Shown: in pieces, positions 32,556 through 41,389 of the stretch
Position numbering within the stretch: position 1 is the first letter of the stretch
Layout of the letters: the number at the start of each line of letters is the position of its first letter
Virus record (IMG/VR): IMGVR_UViG_3300009081_000013
Location: 1 to 63,953 of that record
Strand: one strand, 5' to 3'
Length of the DNA stretch: 63,953 nt
DNA from: a virus
Translations under genes and position numbers: made by a program
Notes under the pieces: model-generated
Seen by the model: the letters and a program-made list of their open reading frames with translations, nothing else
What the model was told of the DNA's origin: nothing
Database searches by the model: none

Positions 32556-33367
32556 TAGAACCAATCCTCTATTTTACTGAGTATTCCTTGAATGGGGTCC
32601 GAAATAAACCCGATCACATCTCCAACACCTTCATCGCCAAAGACTTTCTCCCCGATATTACTCCACGTGTCATTTCCGACCCACGAACGTATCGGATCGG
32701 CCCAGTAGTCGGCTGCGGCGGGCAGGCGCTTTAGCGCCGTGTCCCAGTCGGAGTTGTTCACAGCGGCGTCGAACTCTTCACCGACGGTAGGATCCCAACC
32801 AAGCTTATCATGGCCCCAAGCGAGCCAAGGCTCTGTGGCAAACGATGGGTTCCAGCCACCGTCGCCAATGCCGGTGAACACGTTGCCGGTCTTCTGGCCG
32901 TCCACGACGGTGTCCGTGTTGTTGGATGCGGCGAGCTGTGCGCCAATGGCTGCGGCGATGTAGGCAACCGGGGCTGCTGCGGCCATACCGCCGCCCGATC
33001 CCCCCGCGCCCCCGGCGCCTGCGCCGCCTCCTGCGCCTCCGCCGCTGAGCCCGCCAGAGAACTGCCCCCCACCCAAGCCGCCGCTAATGCCTGAAGTCTC
33101 CCCGCCCATCGCGCCCATGCCGCCGGAGAACTCTCCAGTGGCGCCGACACCCACTGCCGGCCCGCCACCGGATGACGTTGTGGTGCCAGACGGCTGCGCA
33201 CTCTGCCCCTGCATCTGGTCCATGATGTCCTGGACCTGATCGTAGCTGGGCTGGTTGTCCTTTTTCTCCCGCTGATCGTAAGTCGGTTGTTCCTGCTCAA
33301 AGGCGTAGGTGCCTTGGTCACCCCGGGTCAGTTCTTCGATCATTTGCTGGATTTCATAGTCAGTCAT
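32555..33367 (-). CDS. Glycine-rich virion-associated protein
   Basis: A 270-residue protein. An acidic Gln-rich N-terminus is followed by a Gly/Ser-rich stretch (about 60-130, GGLGGGQFSGGLSGGGAGGG) and an AAAAPVAYIAAAIGAQLAAS hydrophobic segment, then a Trp/Asp-rich C-terminus. Composition resembles internal virion or membrane-active ejection proteins; the function is not established. Confidence 0.6.
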   Translation of the reverse strand: MTDYEIQQMIEELTRGDQGTYAFEQEQPTYDQREKKDNQPSYDQVQDIMDQMQGQSAQPSGTTTSSGGGPAVGVGATGEFSGGMGAMGGETSGISGGLGGGQFSGGLSGGGAGGGAGAGGAGGSGGGMAAAAPVAYIAAAIGAQLAASNNTDTVVDGQKTGNVFTGIGDGGWNPSFATEPWLAWGHDKLGWDPTVGEEFDAAVNNSDWDTALKRLPAAADYWADPIRSWVGNDTWSNIGEKVFGDEGVGDVIGFISDPIQGILSKIEDWF

Positions 33368-33376
33368 CGGTGCTCC

Positions 33377-34354
33377 CTACTTCTTCCACAAGCTGCTGAA
33401 ATCCGTTCCGCTGGCGGAGCCCATGATGGTCTGAAGCAAGCCACTCTGCTGCGTCGGGCCTTGGACAATGGGGCTGAAAGCAGAGGTGCCAAGCGTGCTC
33501 GGAAGCAAATTGAGCCAGGGGTTATTGTACGCCTGCTGAGACAACCACTGGTTGTAATCTCCTGTCGCCTGCGCCTGGTTGATCCCGTACTGCGTGCCGC
33601 CCACGTTCTGGCCCTGTGTGAGCATGGCCATGAGTTGATCGAAGGGCTGCTGCTGCGTGGAGTTGGCCAAGCCCGGCACCTGCGCTGTGCGACTCAAATC
33701 CGCCTGGCCGGCGTTGAACACATTGTTGGTGTAATTGGCATTGGCCGTGTTCTGCGCGCCGGTTTGTGCCATGCCAGCGGAGAACTTGTTGGCGTCAAAG
33801 CCCTGCTTTTCCCCGTAGAGCGCATTGGCGAGCTGGGAGTTGAGCCCTGTCATCATGTCTTCGGCGGAGCCAGCAATAGCACGATTGGCCGCGCCGGACG
33901 ACCCGGCGTTGTTGGCGATGAATTTTTCCTGCACCGCCGGGGCGACGTTTTTCTCCCAATTCTGCATGGCGGGATTGACCAGCGCGTTCTGATACCACTC
34001 CTGCACCGCGGCCGGATCAAACTCACCCACATCGTAGCCGGCCACCTCTTGTTGCTGGATGCTGTTGGGGTCCGTGCCGGCCATCAACTTTTGAATAGCC
34101 TTAAGTGATGTCTGGTTCTGCGTCGGGTTGTTGCCAAGCAGACTTTGCATCTTGGCAAAAACATCCTGCTGGATACCCGTCGGCCCGGTAGTGGTCGTCC
34201 CCTGGTAACCCTGCACCCCTTCGCCAAGCTGCTCACCGAGCATGCCGCTGAGCTGATCAAGCAGCTCTCGCTGGCCTTTGGTAAGGGTTTGAGCATTGCC
34301 GGTTTGCTTCGCGTCTTCGGAATCGCCCAACAAAAAATCGCCTACACCACCCAT
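33377..34354 (-). CDS. Helical virion-associated protein
   Basis: A 325-residue protein rich in Gln, Asn, Gly and Ala with many short helices (e.g. VQEKFIANNAGSSGAANRAI). It matches by composition the unnamed proteins found just after the nozzle gene in podovirus-like genomes. No catalytic motif. Confidence 0.6.
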   Translation of the reverse strand: MGGVGDFLLGDSEDAKQTGNAQTLTKGQRELLDQLSGMLGEQLGEGVQGYQGTTTTGPTGIQQDVFAKMQSLLGNNPTQNQTSLKAIQKLMAGTDPNSIQQQEVAGYDVGEFDPAAVQEWYQNALVNPAMQNWEKNVAPAVQEKFIANNAGSSGAANRAIAGSAEDMMTGLNSQLANALYGEKQGFDANKFSAGMAQTGAQNTANANYTNNVFNAGQADLSRTAQVPGLANSTQQQPFDQLMAMLTQGQNVGGTQYGINQAQATGDYNQWLSQQAYNNPWLNLLPSTLGTSAFSPIVQGPTQQSGLLQTIMGSASGTDFSSLWKK

Positions 34355-34356
34355 GT

Positions 34357-34797
34357 CTACTCCTCCAATTCCATAACGGTCATTTCAGAACGCTTCAGAC
34401 CGACTCGCTCAAAAGCTTTCGGGCTACGTGTTGCGAGCGTCAGCTTGGCCGCGCCAACTTCACGCATGAGTTTTTTCCCGATGTTTTTTGCTTCAGACAA
34501 AATACCCCTGTTCTGGTACTCTTTATCCACCGAGAGCATGTGGCAATGCAGCACCCGGGTGATCGGGTTGAGCGTAAACCACATAAACCCTTTGATGATA
34601 TGCTCATGGTCGGCGAACACCCCGATGAAGTTGATCGACCAAAAACTCTCGGAGCTGCTGGCTGCTTTGAGCACATTATACAGCCGATCAATGTCGGGCA
34701 CCGCGGGTTTTATCTGCTCTATCAGATACCTGGGAAGCAGGGCGGCGTCATTTACGGGAGTGTAGCGAAGTCCTGTACCTTTTTTCATATGCCTCAC
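34357..34797 (-). CDS. GNAT-like acetyltransferase
   Basis: A 146-residue protein with a GNAT-type core: MLSVDKEYQNRGILSEAKNI (about 88-107) fits the V...Q-x-x-G-x-[GA] acetyl-CoA loop imperfectly (NRGIL), then KLTLATRSPKAFERVGL. The start is GTG at 34797 (GTGA overlap) or ATG at 34788. GNAT proteins of this kind sit in the structural blocks of several phages, with unknown targets. Confidence 0.55.
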   Translation of the reverse strand: MRHMKKGTGLRYTPVNDAALLPRYLIEQIKPAVPDIDRLYNVLKAASSSESFWSINFIGVFADHEHIIKGFMWFTLNPITRVLHCHMLSVDKEYQNRGILSEAKNIGKKLMREVGAAKLTLATRSPKAFERVGLKRSEMTVMELEE

Positions 34798-35030
34798 GCT
34801 GGGGGTGGGTGTGAGTTGTGAACGTCATAGCGCGTCTTGAGCGTTTGCACCTCGGCGTTGAGCCGATTGATGGTGTCCGCGATATCGGCGTAGGACCGAT
34901 CAAGATAAAGCACCAGGAGCCGGAAATACTCTTGTAGAACTTCGGGTCTGGCGTTGCGAACATCACGCAGCGCTTCGGCGACAGCTTCAGGTTTCCAAGG
35001 AACATTTGCAGAAGTAGGCAGTGTTGGCAT
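34794..35030 (-). CDS. Small helical protein
   Basis: A 78-residue protein; the second half (YADIADTINRLNAEVQTLKTRY) is a coiled-coil-like helix, and the N-terminal part PEVLQEYFRLLVLYLD is amphipathic. It overlaps the nozzle-like gene's stop by one base. Virion or chaperone role possible. Confidence 0.55.
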   Translation of the reverse strand: MPTLPTSANVPWKPEAVAEALRDVRNARPEVLQEYFRLLVLYLDRSYADIADTINRLNAEVQTLKTRYDVHNSHPPPA

Positions 35031-36817
35031 TAAATAGCCCCTGTCGGCTTAAAGTACGGAACAACCGCGTGAATCTTTACCGGCTGATCCGCCTCGTTGT
35101 TATAAAAGCGCACCCGGTGAAACTCTCCCTCGGCGCCGGCATAAAACCGCAGCCACACTTTGCTGTCTGCAACCTCGGGGGCGTCATCCCCACAAGCTTC
35201 GGTTTGCGTGACATATGGCGCAGCTTCGTGATTGATGTAAAAAGCAAGTTGAAGATTTATGTCCGGATTGCGGTCCACCAAAAGATCCACCCAGCCGAGA
35301 CGTGCCAGCCGACCATTTTTGGCGTAAGGATTCCAGCGGCCGGTAAAAATGTCCATCTCAATCGGATCGCCGTCATCATCTTCGCCGGTGTTTACTGTCC
35401 ACACGTAGCCCGACGAATCGCCGCCGATCGTTGTCGGGTAGCTGGCCTGAATTGACACATCGTCAAAAGAGGTGGTGATGTCGTCCAGTACTTCGGTGAT
35501 GTCGTCCAGAATAAGTCCTGTTTGGCCCACCTTGTAGTACCCATACACGTTATAGCCAAAGCTGTACTCGCTCCACGCTTTATCATCATAGTTGTAAACC
35601 GCGGACCAATCATTTACAGTGGAGCCGATTTTTGGGTACGAGAGGAGCGCCTGACGCAACTCGGTGGACACGATAGCGTAGGTAAGCCCAAAGTTGGTGT
35701 GATCAATCGATGCTGCAAGATCCGGCACTTTTTCATCGATGGCATAGACCTGCAAACCATCTGTCTCGTTGATGCTGGTTTCTCCGACTGCGCCCATTTT
35801 GTCGCCATAATTAAAACCGGAGTAGGGGCTGTACGCTCCATCCACACCGCTGATTCGTTCCCAACGAAACGGAAGCTCCGAGTCGCCGGTATAACGCAGA
35901 CGCCAGGTGGATTGCTGGAAAAACACAACCAAATCGTCTTTGACAAAATCGGCTGCGATGATCCACTCGTTGGTGGGACAGTCCACGTACCCATCGTTGG
36001 TCCAATCATCCGGATCGCCGGCGACGCACCACCTCGCCCGCTGGGGAAAGAACGTGCCATCTTCAGTGGTTCGCAGCGCCACCAGACGCTCTTTGTATAG
36101 CAGGATCAGCAGACAGCTATCGATGTCCGTGCCGTCACCGAGATCCGTGGTGACAGCGGAAAACGCTGTGCCGTTGTAACTTTGGAGAGGATCATTGTTG
36201 TTGGTGACAAAGAGCCGACCTTGGTAATTGGCGCCCCAAAACAAATCTTCCGCTGCGCCAGTCCAAATGTTCGTGGTCCCGATCGCTTTTAGCTCACTGT
36301 CGGTTTCGTCATAATAAGCTGCGCGCTTAGTGTCGAACACAACCAAAGCCGACGTGCCAGCGGTGTTGTCTTGATGGCCCTCGATACCCACGATCGGATA
36401 GCCTGGGTAGTGGGAGTAGGCAACAGTGACCGCAGCTGTTGTGTTGCCTGAAAACGTGATGTCGAACACGCCAGTTGTGTAATTGATCGTGCCGGTGCCG
36501 TCGCCAGAGAGCGTGCCATCGCCATCATCGGTGATGACAAGCGTAGCGTCTGTGAACTCAACAGAGCCAATCTGCACAGGTAGATGCGCGAGCGTGCCTG
36601 TGTAGTTATCCGTGCCCAGCGCGCCCACCGCTTCAGCGGCAACGCCGTGTGGCATACGTGCAAATTCTGCACGACCTCGCCGCTTGGTGATCACCCCGCG
36701 CCGCAGGTAACAATTTTTCATCGTGGTGTAGGCTTCGCTCGGTGCAAGCCAAGGCTCTACGCCCAGCTCGACACCATAGCGGAAGTTTCCAACGAGAAAG
36801 GGGGTGTACCCGGCCAT
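35030..36817 (-). CDS. Beta-rich tail protein (nozzle/stabilisation-like)
   Basis: A 595-residue, almost entirely beta-strand protein. The start GNFRYGVELGVEPWLAPSEAY and MKNCYLRRGVITKRRGRAEF are typical of podovirus tail-tube/nozzle-type proteins, and the centre has repeated WANYQGRLFVTNN-like blades compatible with a beta-propeller. It would be attached below the adaptor encoded at 37955-38581. First gene downstream of the lipoprotein insertion. Confidence 0.65.
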   Translation of the reverse strand: MAGYTPFLVGNFRYGVELGVEPWLAPSEAYTTMKNCYLRRGVITKRRGRAEFARMPHGVAAEAVGALGTDNYTGTLAHLPVQIGSVEFTDATLVITDDGDGTLSGDGTGTINYTTGVFDITFSGNTTAAVTVAYSHYPGYPIVGIEGHQDNTAGTSALVVFDTKRAAYYDETDSELKAIGTTNIWTGAAEDLFWGANYQGRLFVTNNNDPLQSYNGTAFSAVTTDLGDGTDIDSCLLILLYKERLVALRTTEDGTFFPQRARWCVAGDPDDWTNDGYVDCPTNEWIIAADFVKDDLVVFFQQSTWRLRYTGDSELPFRWERISGVDGAYSPYSGFNYGDKMGAVGETSINETDGLQVYAIDEKVPDLAASIDHTNFGLTYAIVSTELRQALLSYPKIGSTVNDWSAVYNYDDKAWSEYSFGYNVYGYYKVGQTGLILDDITEVLDDITTSFDDVSIQASYPTTIGGDSSGYVWTVNTGEDDDGDPIEMDIFTGRWNPYAKNGRLARLGWVDLLVDRNPDINLQLAFYINHEAAPYVTQTEACGDDAPEVADSKVWLRFYAGAEGEFHRVRFYNNEADQPVKIHAVVPYFKPTGAI

Positions 36818-36827
36818 AAAATTCCTA

Positions 36828-36856
36828 TTGACAAATTGCCAAGTTTATGCACATTG
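36828..36856 (+). promoter_or_regulatory. Candidate promoter of the inserted lipoprotein gene
   Basis: TTGACA at 36828-36833 with a weak -10 (ACATTG at 17 bp; TTTATG also nearby). It lies in the 61-bp divergent gap upstream of the plus-strand gene at 36879. Confidence 0.5.
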
Positions 36857-36878
36857 TTGGCGAAAAAGGAGAACCGCC

Positions 36879-37253
36879 ATGAAAACTATCGTTGCTTTGT
36901 GTCTTTTGCTCTTGGTTGGCTGTGCGTCCGCCCCGTTTGAAGGCTGGACGAAAGCCGACACCACCCGCCAAGTTGCTTATTCGGCCCTGCACGTCGCAGA
37001 TTGGGCGCAGACCGTCGAAATAACCCACAGCAACGGCCGGTACTACGAGGCTGGCCTGGCGTCCTATGCCATGGGGCACCACCCTGATGAACCCGAGGTC
37101 CATCTTTATATGGGCTCTACTCTTCTGCTTCAAACCGCCATCAGCGCCATGCTCGAACCGAAATACAGAAGGGCTTGGCAATACGTTTGGATCGGGTCTG
37201 AAGGCGGAACGGTTTTGCACAATTACTCCATAGGGCTTAGGTTTGGTTTTTAA
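36879..37253 (+). CDS. Moron-like lipoprotein on the opposite strand
   Basis: A 124-residue product; ATG at 36879 behind AAAGGAG. Signal MKTIVALCLLLLVGC with lipobox LVGC. The mature part holds an aromatic helix region (LHVADWAQTVEI) and HHPDEPEVHLYMG, then hydrophobic STLLLQTAISAML. It is the only plus-strand gene in a 32-kb minus-strand block, has its own TTGACA element, and its TAA overlaps the stop of the converging gene. That arrangement is typical of a moron. Superinfection exclusion or another surface alteration is the best guess. Confidence 0.7.
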   Translation: MKTIVALCLLLLVGCASAPFEGWTKADTTRQVAYSALHVADWAQTVEITHSNGRYYEAGLASYAMGHHPDEPEVHLYMGSTLLLQTAISAMLEPKYRRAWQYVWIGSEGGTVLHNYSIGLRFGF

Positions 37254-37945
37254 TCTATATAAGTTACAAGAATATAGCCCCTATTCATCACCGCATCATT
37301 ATAATTCGTTGAATCAAAATCTCCGCCTGTTACCCTGTTTAAAATAACGTTGGTAGTAGTTACCGATGATATGTATAAATCGTGATCTCCAGCATCGGTA
37401 TCTCCTGTGTATGGTATAGGATCGCCGGTTGACAAAGCATCATTGAAAAGTATACCACTCACACTGACTATTTTCGTTAAAGTTACACCATGAGCGACTG
37501 AAACCGCTGAAGTGGAATCCATATTCCAAACGCCGATATTGATTACTTTTTGCCTTGGTTGCGCAATTCCACCGCGCTGCACTACCACAGATAATCCCAT
37601 ATCGACAAACCCATCTGCCACTGTAAAACCGGTCGTAAATGTCTTTGTGCCACCGATACTTTGATTATCGACAGTATTTACCAGCGTTTTACCATCACAC
37701 TGATTCAACTCAGCAGCGGAAGCAGTAACGTCTGAAGCACCTGTAGCCAAAGTATGCGTGTGGGAGTTTTTAGCGGTAGAACCATCGCACGTCGTATTGA
37801 TCTCGGCAGCGGTTGCAGTGATCGCCGCGCGCGCGGCCAAATGCGTTCCAATGACTGCATCGATCGCCGCATTGTTGGTCCGAACAGCGTCGTCCAAGTA
37901 GCGCGCCTGTATCCCGGGAGCAGGCACATCTTTATCCCAACTCAT
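37250..37945 (-). CDS. Short tail-fibre-like protein
   Basis: A 231-residue protein. The N-terminus (MSWDKDVPAPGIQARYLDD) is followed by helical ATAAEIN and AASAAELNQCDG-type fibre repeats, NSHTHTLATG, and QSIGGTKTFTTG, a common fibre strand-turn unit. The C-terminal half is beta-rich and without a signal peptide, unlike the fibres at 19284-26147. Probably a connector-proximal fibre. Confidence 0.65.
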   Translation of the reverse strand: MSWDKDVPAPGIQARYLDDAVRTNNAAIDAVIGTHLAARAAITATAAEINTTCDGSTAKNSHTHTLATGASDVTASAAELNQCDGKTLVNTVDNQSIGGTKTFTTGFTVADGFVDMGLSVVVQRGGIAQPRQKVINIGVWNMDSTSAVSVAHGVTLTKIVSVSGILFNDALSTGDPIPYTGDTDAGDHDLYISSVTTTNVILNRVTGGDFDSTNYNDAVMNRGYILVTYID

Positions 37946-37954
37946 CTTCTCTCC

Positions 37955-38581
37955 TTAAAACGACGGTTTGTTCCGTGTGCCGATAGGTATCTGCGCCACG
38001 GTGTTGTTGTGGATCAGCCCGACGTAGACTTTGTAGAGCGGCGCCAGCGACTGCATGCCATCTGTGTCGCCTTCATCACTTTTCAGCTCGATGGCGGCGC
38101 CATAGACAATAGCCCTGCCCCACAACTCGTTGTCGGGCAGATCGGCGTCATTCACCAATTCATCCGGCGTGCTCGACACCTTACGCATCTTGAGCGTGTA
38201 AACGCCATCGGGGATCTTGCGCACATAGAGCGTTCGATCAAAAAGAAGCACCCCCGTGGGCTGGCCCTCATCTGTGTCGTCCATGGGGTATTCGTCAAAG
38301 AACACTTCTTTGTCGGTGTAAAAATCGATCTGCTCATCGTCTAAATAGAGCGGACCCGACACGGCGATGATCGTCGCCGGCAACGCATAAGTTTCCGTGC
38401 TGTCCACCGTGTTGATGGAATACCAGCCTTTAAACTCAGGAGGGCTTATGATCTCCGGCAAGCGGACGCGATAAAAATCGTTCAACGCCGCTTTAACGTC
38501 CACTGCACTCATTTGAGCAATCGTCCGCTTGCCGGTGATCTTCCGGAAATCATTTTGCATACGAAGAAAAGTGTAAGCCAT
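37955..38581 (-). CDS. Head-tail adaptor-like protein
   Basis: A 208-residue protein. A helical N-terminus (QNDFRKITGKRTIAQMSAVDVKAAL) then beta strands (WYSINTVDSTETYALPATII), the layout of podovirus adaptor proteins (P22 gp4/T7 gp11-like by position and length). Its order in the block, between capsid and nozzle-like genes, fits. Confidence 0.6.
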   Translation of the reverse strand: MAYTFLRMQNDFRKITGKRTIAQMSAVDVKAALNDFYRVRLPEIISPPEFKGWYSINTVDSTETYALPATIIAVSGPLYLDDEQIDFYTDKEVFFDEYPMDDTDEGQPTGVLLFDRTLYVRKIPDGVYTLKMRKVSSTPDELVNDADLPDNELWGRAIVYGAAIELKSDEGDTDGMQSLAPLYKVYVGLIHNNTVAQIPIGTRNKPSF

Positions 38582-38590
38582 GGCTTCCTG

Positions 38591-39226
38591 CTACTTCGGG
38601 GATTCAATCTGCTCAGTTACAGCCGCAGCCGTCAGGGTAGACGGGAGTGACCCGCCCATTGTGTAGAACAGGCCGGCCATGTTGTTATAGACCACCGTGC
38701 TGTTGGCCGCGTTCAGAGCGGTTGCGCCGAAAGTGAAAGCTCCGTCTGATTTTGTGACCGTTACATACCCAATCCGCACATGATCCGTGCCGACAGCGGG
38801 AAGACCAGCGGCAGCCAAACCAGCAGAATCATACCCGGTGGCATTGTCGGCTGCTTCCACAGCGTCGATGGTCAGATTGATGCCAATGTCAAGGGCAACA
38901 GCGCCAAACTTGTTCTGCGGGATGATGTCGTTGCCCGGCGCTGTGCCGGCGGCAACGGCTGCCTTGGTGTAGAGCTTTCCGTTGGCAATGAACGAGAACT
39001 GCAAAGTGGCAATGTTCTGAGTCGTGCTGCCAAGGGCCAGCTCGGCGGATGTAACCAGATAATCTCCAGACATCAGCCCAAGAGCTGCGATCAGGGTAGC
39101 ATGGTCATCACGCAACTCGTTGACAGCGGCACGCAAAGCATCGACTTCAGCGTCTTCAGCTTTGTGCAGTAGGATATGCTCCTCGGCGCGGCTGACCGAT
39201 TCGAGGTTTATTTTTCTCTTAGCCAA
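38591..39226 (-). CDS. Virion-type protein
   Basis: A 211-residue protein. Helical coiled N-terminus (EDAEVDALRAAVNELRDDH), then a beta-rich domain (QFSFIANGKLYTKAAVAAGT). Likely a small structural or decoration protein. It overlaps the upstream gene by 8 bp. Confidence 0.6.
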   Translation of the reverse strand: MAKRKINLESVSRAEEHILLHKAEDAEVDALRAAVNELRDDHATLIAALGLMSGDYLVTSAELALGSTTQNIATLQFSFIANGKLYTKAAVAAGTAPGNDIIPQNKFGAVALDIGINLTIDAVEAADNATGYDSAGLAAAGLPAVGTDHVRIGYVTVTKSDGAFTFGATALNAANSTVVYNNMAGLFYTMGGSLPSTLTAAAVTEQIESPK

Positions 39227-39647
39227 TTACTTTTTCCTTTTTCGGAGCGCTGCGGGTAATGCCGCCGCGCGATTCGATAACCGGCAGACACATGAACCGC
39301 CTCAACGTGCCCGAGCGCGAGCTGCGCAGGGCGCCTGTAATCGGGTCCGTCTCGTTCGAATACACCAGCATGGTCAGACTGTTCACATGATGCACGACCT
39401 CTTCAGGCCACTCCACCACATCGCCGTGTTTCACCGAGTACTTGATGCCATTGTAATCAAACTTCACCTCGGGCGAAGGCTGGCCGGTGCCAGGCGGGTC
39501 TTCGTTGTTCTGGAACTCCACCTTCATCTTCGGGCCTTCTTCGAGACGCTTTTTCACTTCAGCCTTGTGAGCCTTTACACGCCGAAGTTCCTCTTTGACT
39601 TGCGCGTTGATGGACGCGGTTTCTTTATCTGCCAGGGTCATGCCCAT
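39219..39647 (-). CDS. Virion-associated hypothetical protein
   Basis: A 142-residue protein. Charged helical N-terminus (KEELRRVKAHKAEVKKRLEE), central strand region KFDYNGIKYSVKHGDVVEWP and basic C-terminus. Its position after the decoration-like gene fits a head-completion role; no family recognised. Confidence 0.55.
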   Translation of the reverse strand: MGMTLADKETASINAQVKEELRRVKAHKAEVKKRLEEGPKMKVEFQNNEDPPGTGQPSPEVKFDYNGIKYSVKHGDVVEWPEEVVHHVNSLTMLVYSNETDPITGALRSSRSGTLRRFMCLPVIESRGGITRSAPKKEKVIG

Positions 39648-39674
39648 GGGTACTACTCCTTTTGTCTTGGTTAA

Positions 39675-39703
39675 CCCAGACGGAGGGTTCAGCTCCGTCT
39701 GGG
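39675..39703 (-). terminator. Hairpin after the 39719-40384 gene
   Basis: A perfect 11-bp stem CCCAGACGGAG / CTCCGTCTGGG with a 7-base loop in the 71-bp intergenic gap. On the minus strand it is followed by TTAACC rather than a long T-run, so it is more likely a transcription attenuator or RNA-processing site than a full terminator. Confidence 0.65.
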
Positions 39704-39718
39704 CCGTTGGTGTTTTGC

Positions 39719-40384
39719 TTAGGCTACGTCGCCCAGATCCATGTATTCATCGAAATACTCAGCTTCCCAATAGATGACATCGCCGTCATCCATGAAAGCC
39801 GTATCGATCGTGACACCGGAGCCGGAGCCTTTGCCGCCCAGCGTCATATCACTGATGCTGATGACGTAGTTGGGAGGCGTGCCATCGGAGCCAAAGCCGA
39901 AGGCGGTGCCGCCTTTGGTAGCGCTGATGCGGAAGGTCGTGGCCGTGGCGTCGATAACGTAGTACTGACTCAAGGCACTCACGTTGGTAGGCAGTCCGCC
40001 ACCAGCGACGAACATCACCTTGTCGTTGTTCTTCAGGCCATGGCCGGCCGCATCGACGCAGGTGATCAGATCTTCGGAGGCGCCACCGGTGTCGTCGAAA
40101 GTGACACTCTTGCGGTCACCAATGACCGTGCCGGGGGCAAAGGCGCTGATCAGACCGCCGGAGGTTTTCTTCAGAAAGAAGTCACCCGTGCTGGTGCCAG
40201 CCAAGAAGCGGTCGTACTGCACTTCCTGCGCATCGCCCATGCCATAAATCCACTCGAGGATAGCGATCTCTTGGACCGCTGCGGTCATGTTCTGGACCCG
40301 AAATTTATCGGGCACACCTCCGGGCAGCACCAGATTGTAACTGTTGCCGTCGGAGATGAATTTTCCACCGTATTTTCTGCTCAC
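39719..40384 (-). CDS. Capsid-adjacent structural protein (possible decoration protein)
   Basis: A 221-residue beta-rich protein (YNLVLPGGVPDKFRVQNMTA...; CVDAAGHGLKNNDKVMF; YYVIDATATTFRISATKGG, an Ig/beta-barrel-like repeat seen in phage decoration and tail proteins). Immediately downstream of the capsid gene and ahead of a hairpin, which fits a highly expressed head protein. Confidence 0.6.
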   Translation of the reverse strand: MSRKYGGKFISDGNSYNLVLPGGVPDKFRVQNMTAAVQEIAILEWIYGMGDAQEVQYDRFLAGTSTGDFFLKKTSGGLISAFAPGTVIGDRKSVTFDDTGGASEDLITCVDAAGHGLKNNDKVMFVAGGGLPTNVSALSQYYVIDATATTFRISATKGGTAFGFGSDGTPPNYVISISDMTLGGKGSGSGVTIDTAFMDDGDVIYWEAEYFDEYMDLGDVA

Positions 40385-40438
40385 TTTACTTCTCCTTTTG
40401 AAATGTTCTACTCAACAAACTGTGCGGCCACCGATAGG

Positions 40439-41377
40439 TTAGGTATCTTTGGTCACGCGCAGGTTGTGGATGTACGCGTCATTGAGGATGCGGCCGGCCC
40501 AGATGGCCTTCCAGCCGGAGGTGGCGTACCGATCCAACTTGCTGCCCGCCTCGGAGAACCCTTTCACGACACTCTGAATGCCATCCAGGGACACGTCGCC
40601 AAAGGCGTCGGCGCCAAAGATCGGCAGGTAGTACACGGGGGTGGCATCGGTGGATTTGTGGGCATTGGTCGTCCACTCCCAGCGGGTGTTACCCAAAGAA
40701 CCCCACTCCCAGTTAGTAACGCCGGTCTGACTGGCGTAAGCGGCCATGGAGATAAAGCCTGTGCAGGCTTCGAGGTCCATGAGCAGCTCGTCGTGGATGA
40801 TACCGCGGAAGGCAGGGCGGAGAGGCGCACTTCCGACACCGGTGCCGGCTGACACCATCTTGGTGATGAATTTGGCGTTGCCGCCGAGCAAGGACAGCAC
40901 GATGTCATCCACGTCGCCGCGGGTGATCTCGGTGGGGGTGCCACCGTTGTTGCCACCGGAGGCGTTGGTCGCAGAAGCAGAAGCCGCCAGGATGTCACGC
41001 ATGAGCGTCTCGAAGGTGATGTCGGCCTGGTAGCCGTTGCGCTCGGCAGACATGCTGAGCACGGGGTCTTGGTTGGTGACATCGACTTCCTCGACAACGT
41101 GCTCAAAATCGCCAAACCACTGGACCTTTGCAGTCAATGCTTCTTGAGACACTTTGCGGCCAGCCGGGTCTTGACCGGGAGACAGCGGCGTGGTAGCCGC
41201 GGCAGGCATAGGATACCGATGCCATTTGTAAGTATCGCCGCTGTTACGCGGCATGGTGGCCTTCTGGGCGTGCTGCCGGTAGACCATGTTCTCTTTGGAC
41301 GCCTCGAGCAGTACTTTGTTGTAGAAAATTCCTACAGCAGGCACCACATCGGTTACTGAGGTAATGTTGTCGGGCAC
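40439..41377 (-). CDS. Major capsid protein, N4-gp56-like
   Basis: A 312-residue protein with the opening ITSVTDVVPAVGIFYNKVLL and MVYRQHAQKATMPRNSGDTY, characteristic of the N4 gp56 family of HK97-fold capsid proteins, and conserved downstream blocks (QWFGDFEHVVEEVDVTNQDP; FRGIIHDELLMDLEA). The length is typical of the family. Preceded by the scaffold gene, as usual. Confidence 0.85.
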   Translation of the reverse strand: MPDNITSVTDVVPAVGIFYNKVLLEASKENMVYRQHAQKATMPRNSGDTYKWHRYPMPAAATTPLSPGQDPAGRKVSQEALTAKVQWFGDFEHVVEEVDVTNQDPVLSMSAERNGYQADITFETLMRDILAASASATNASGGNNGGTPTEITRGDVDDIVLSLLGGNAKFITKMVSAGTGVGSAPLRPAFRGIIHDELLMDLEACTGFISMAAYASQTGVTNWEWGSLGNTRWEWTTNAHKSTDATPVYYLPIFGADAFGDVSLDGIQSVVKGFSEAGSKLDRYATSGWKAIWAGRILNDAYIHNLRVTKDT

Positions 41378-41389
41378 TGTCGTTCTCCT

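Noticed and set aside
39662-40852. 396-codon open frame on the plus strand
   Set aside because: Antisense to the capsid and decoration genes, with shadow-type composition.
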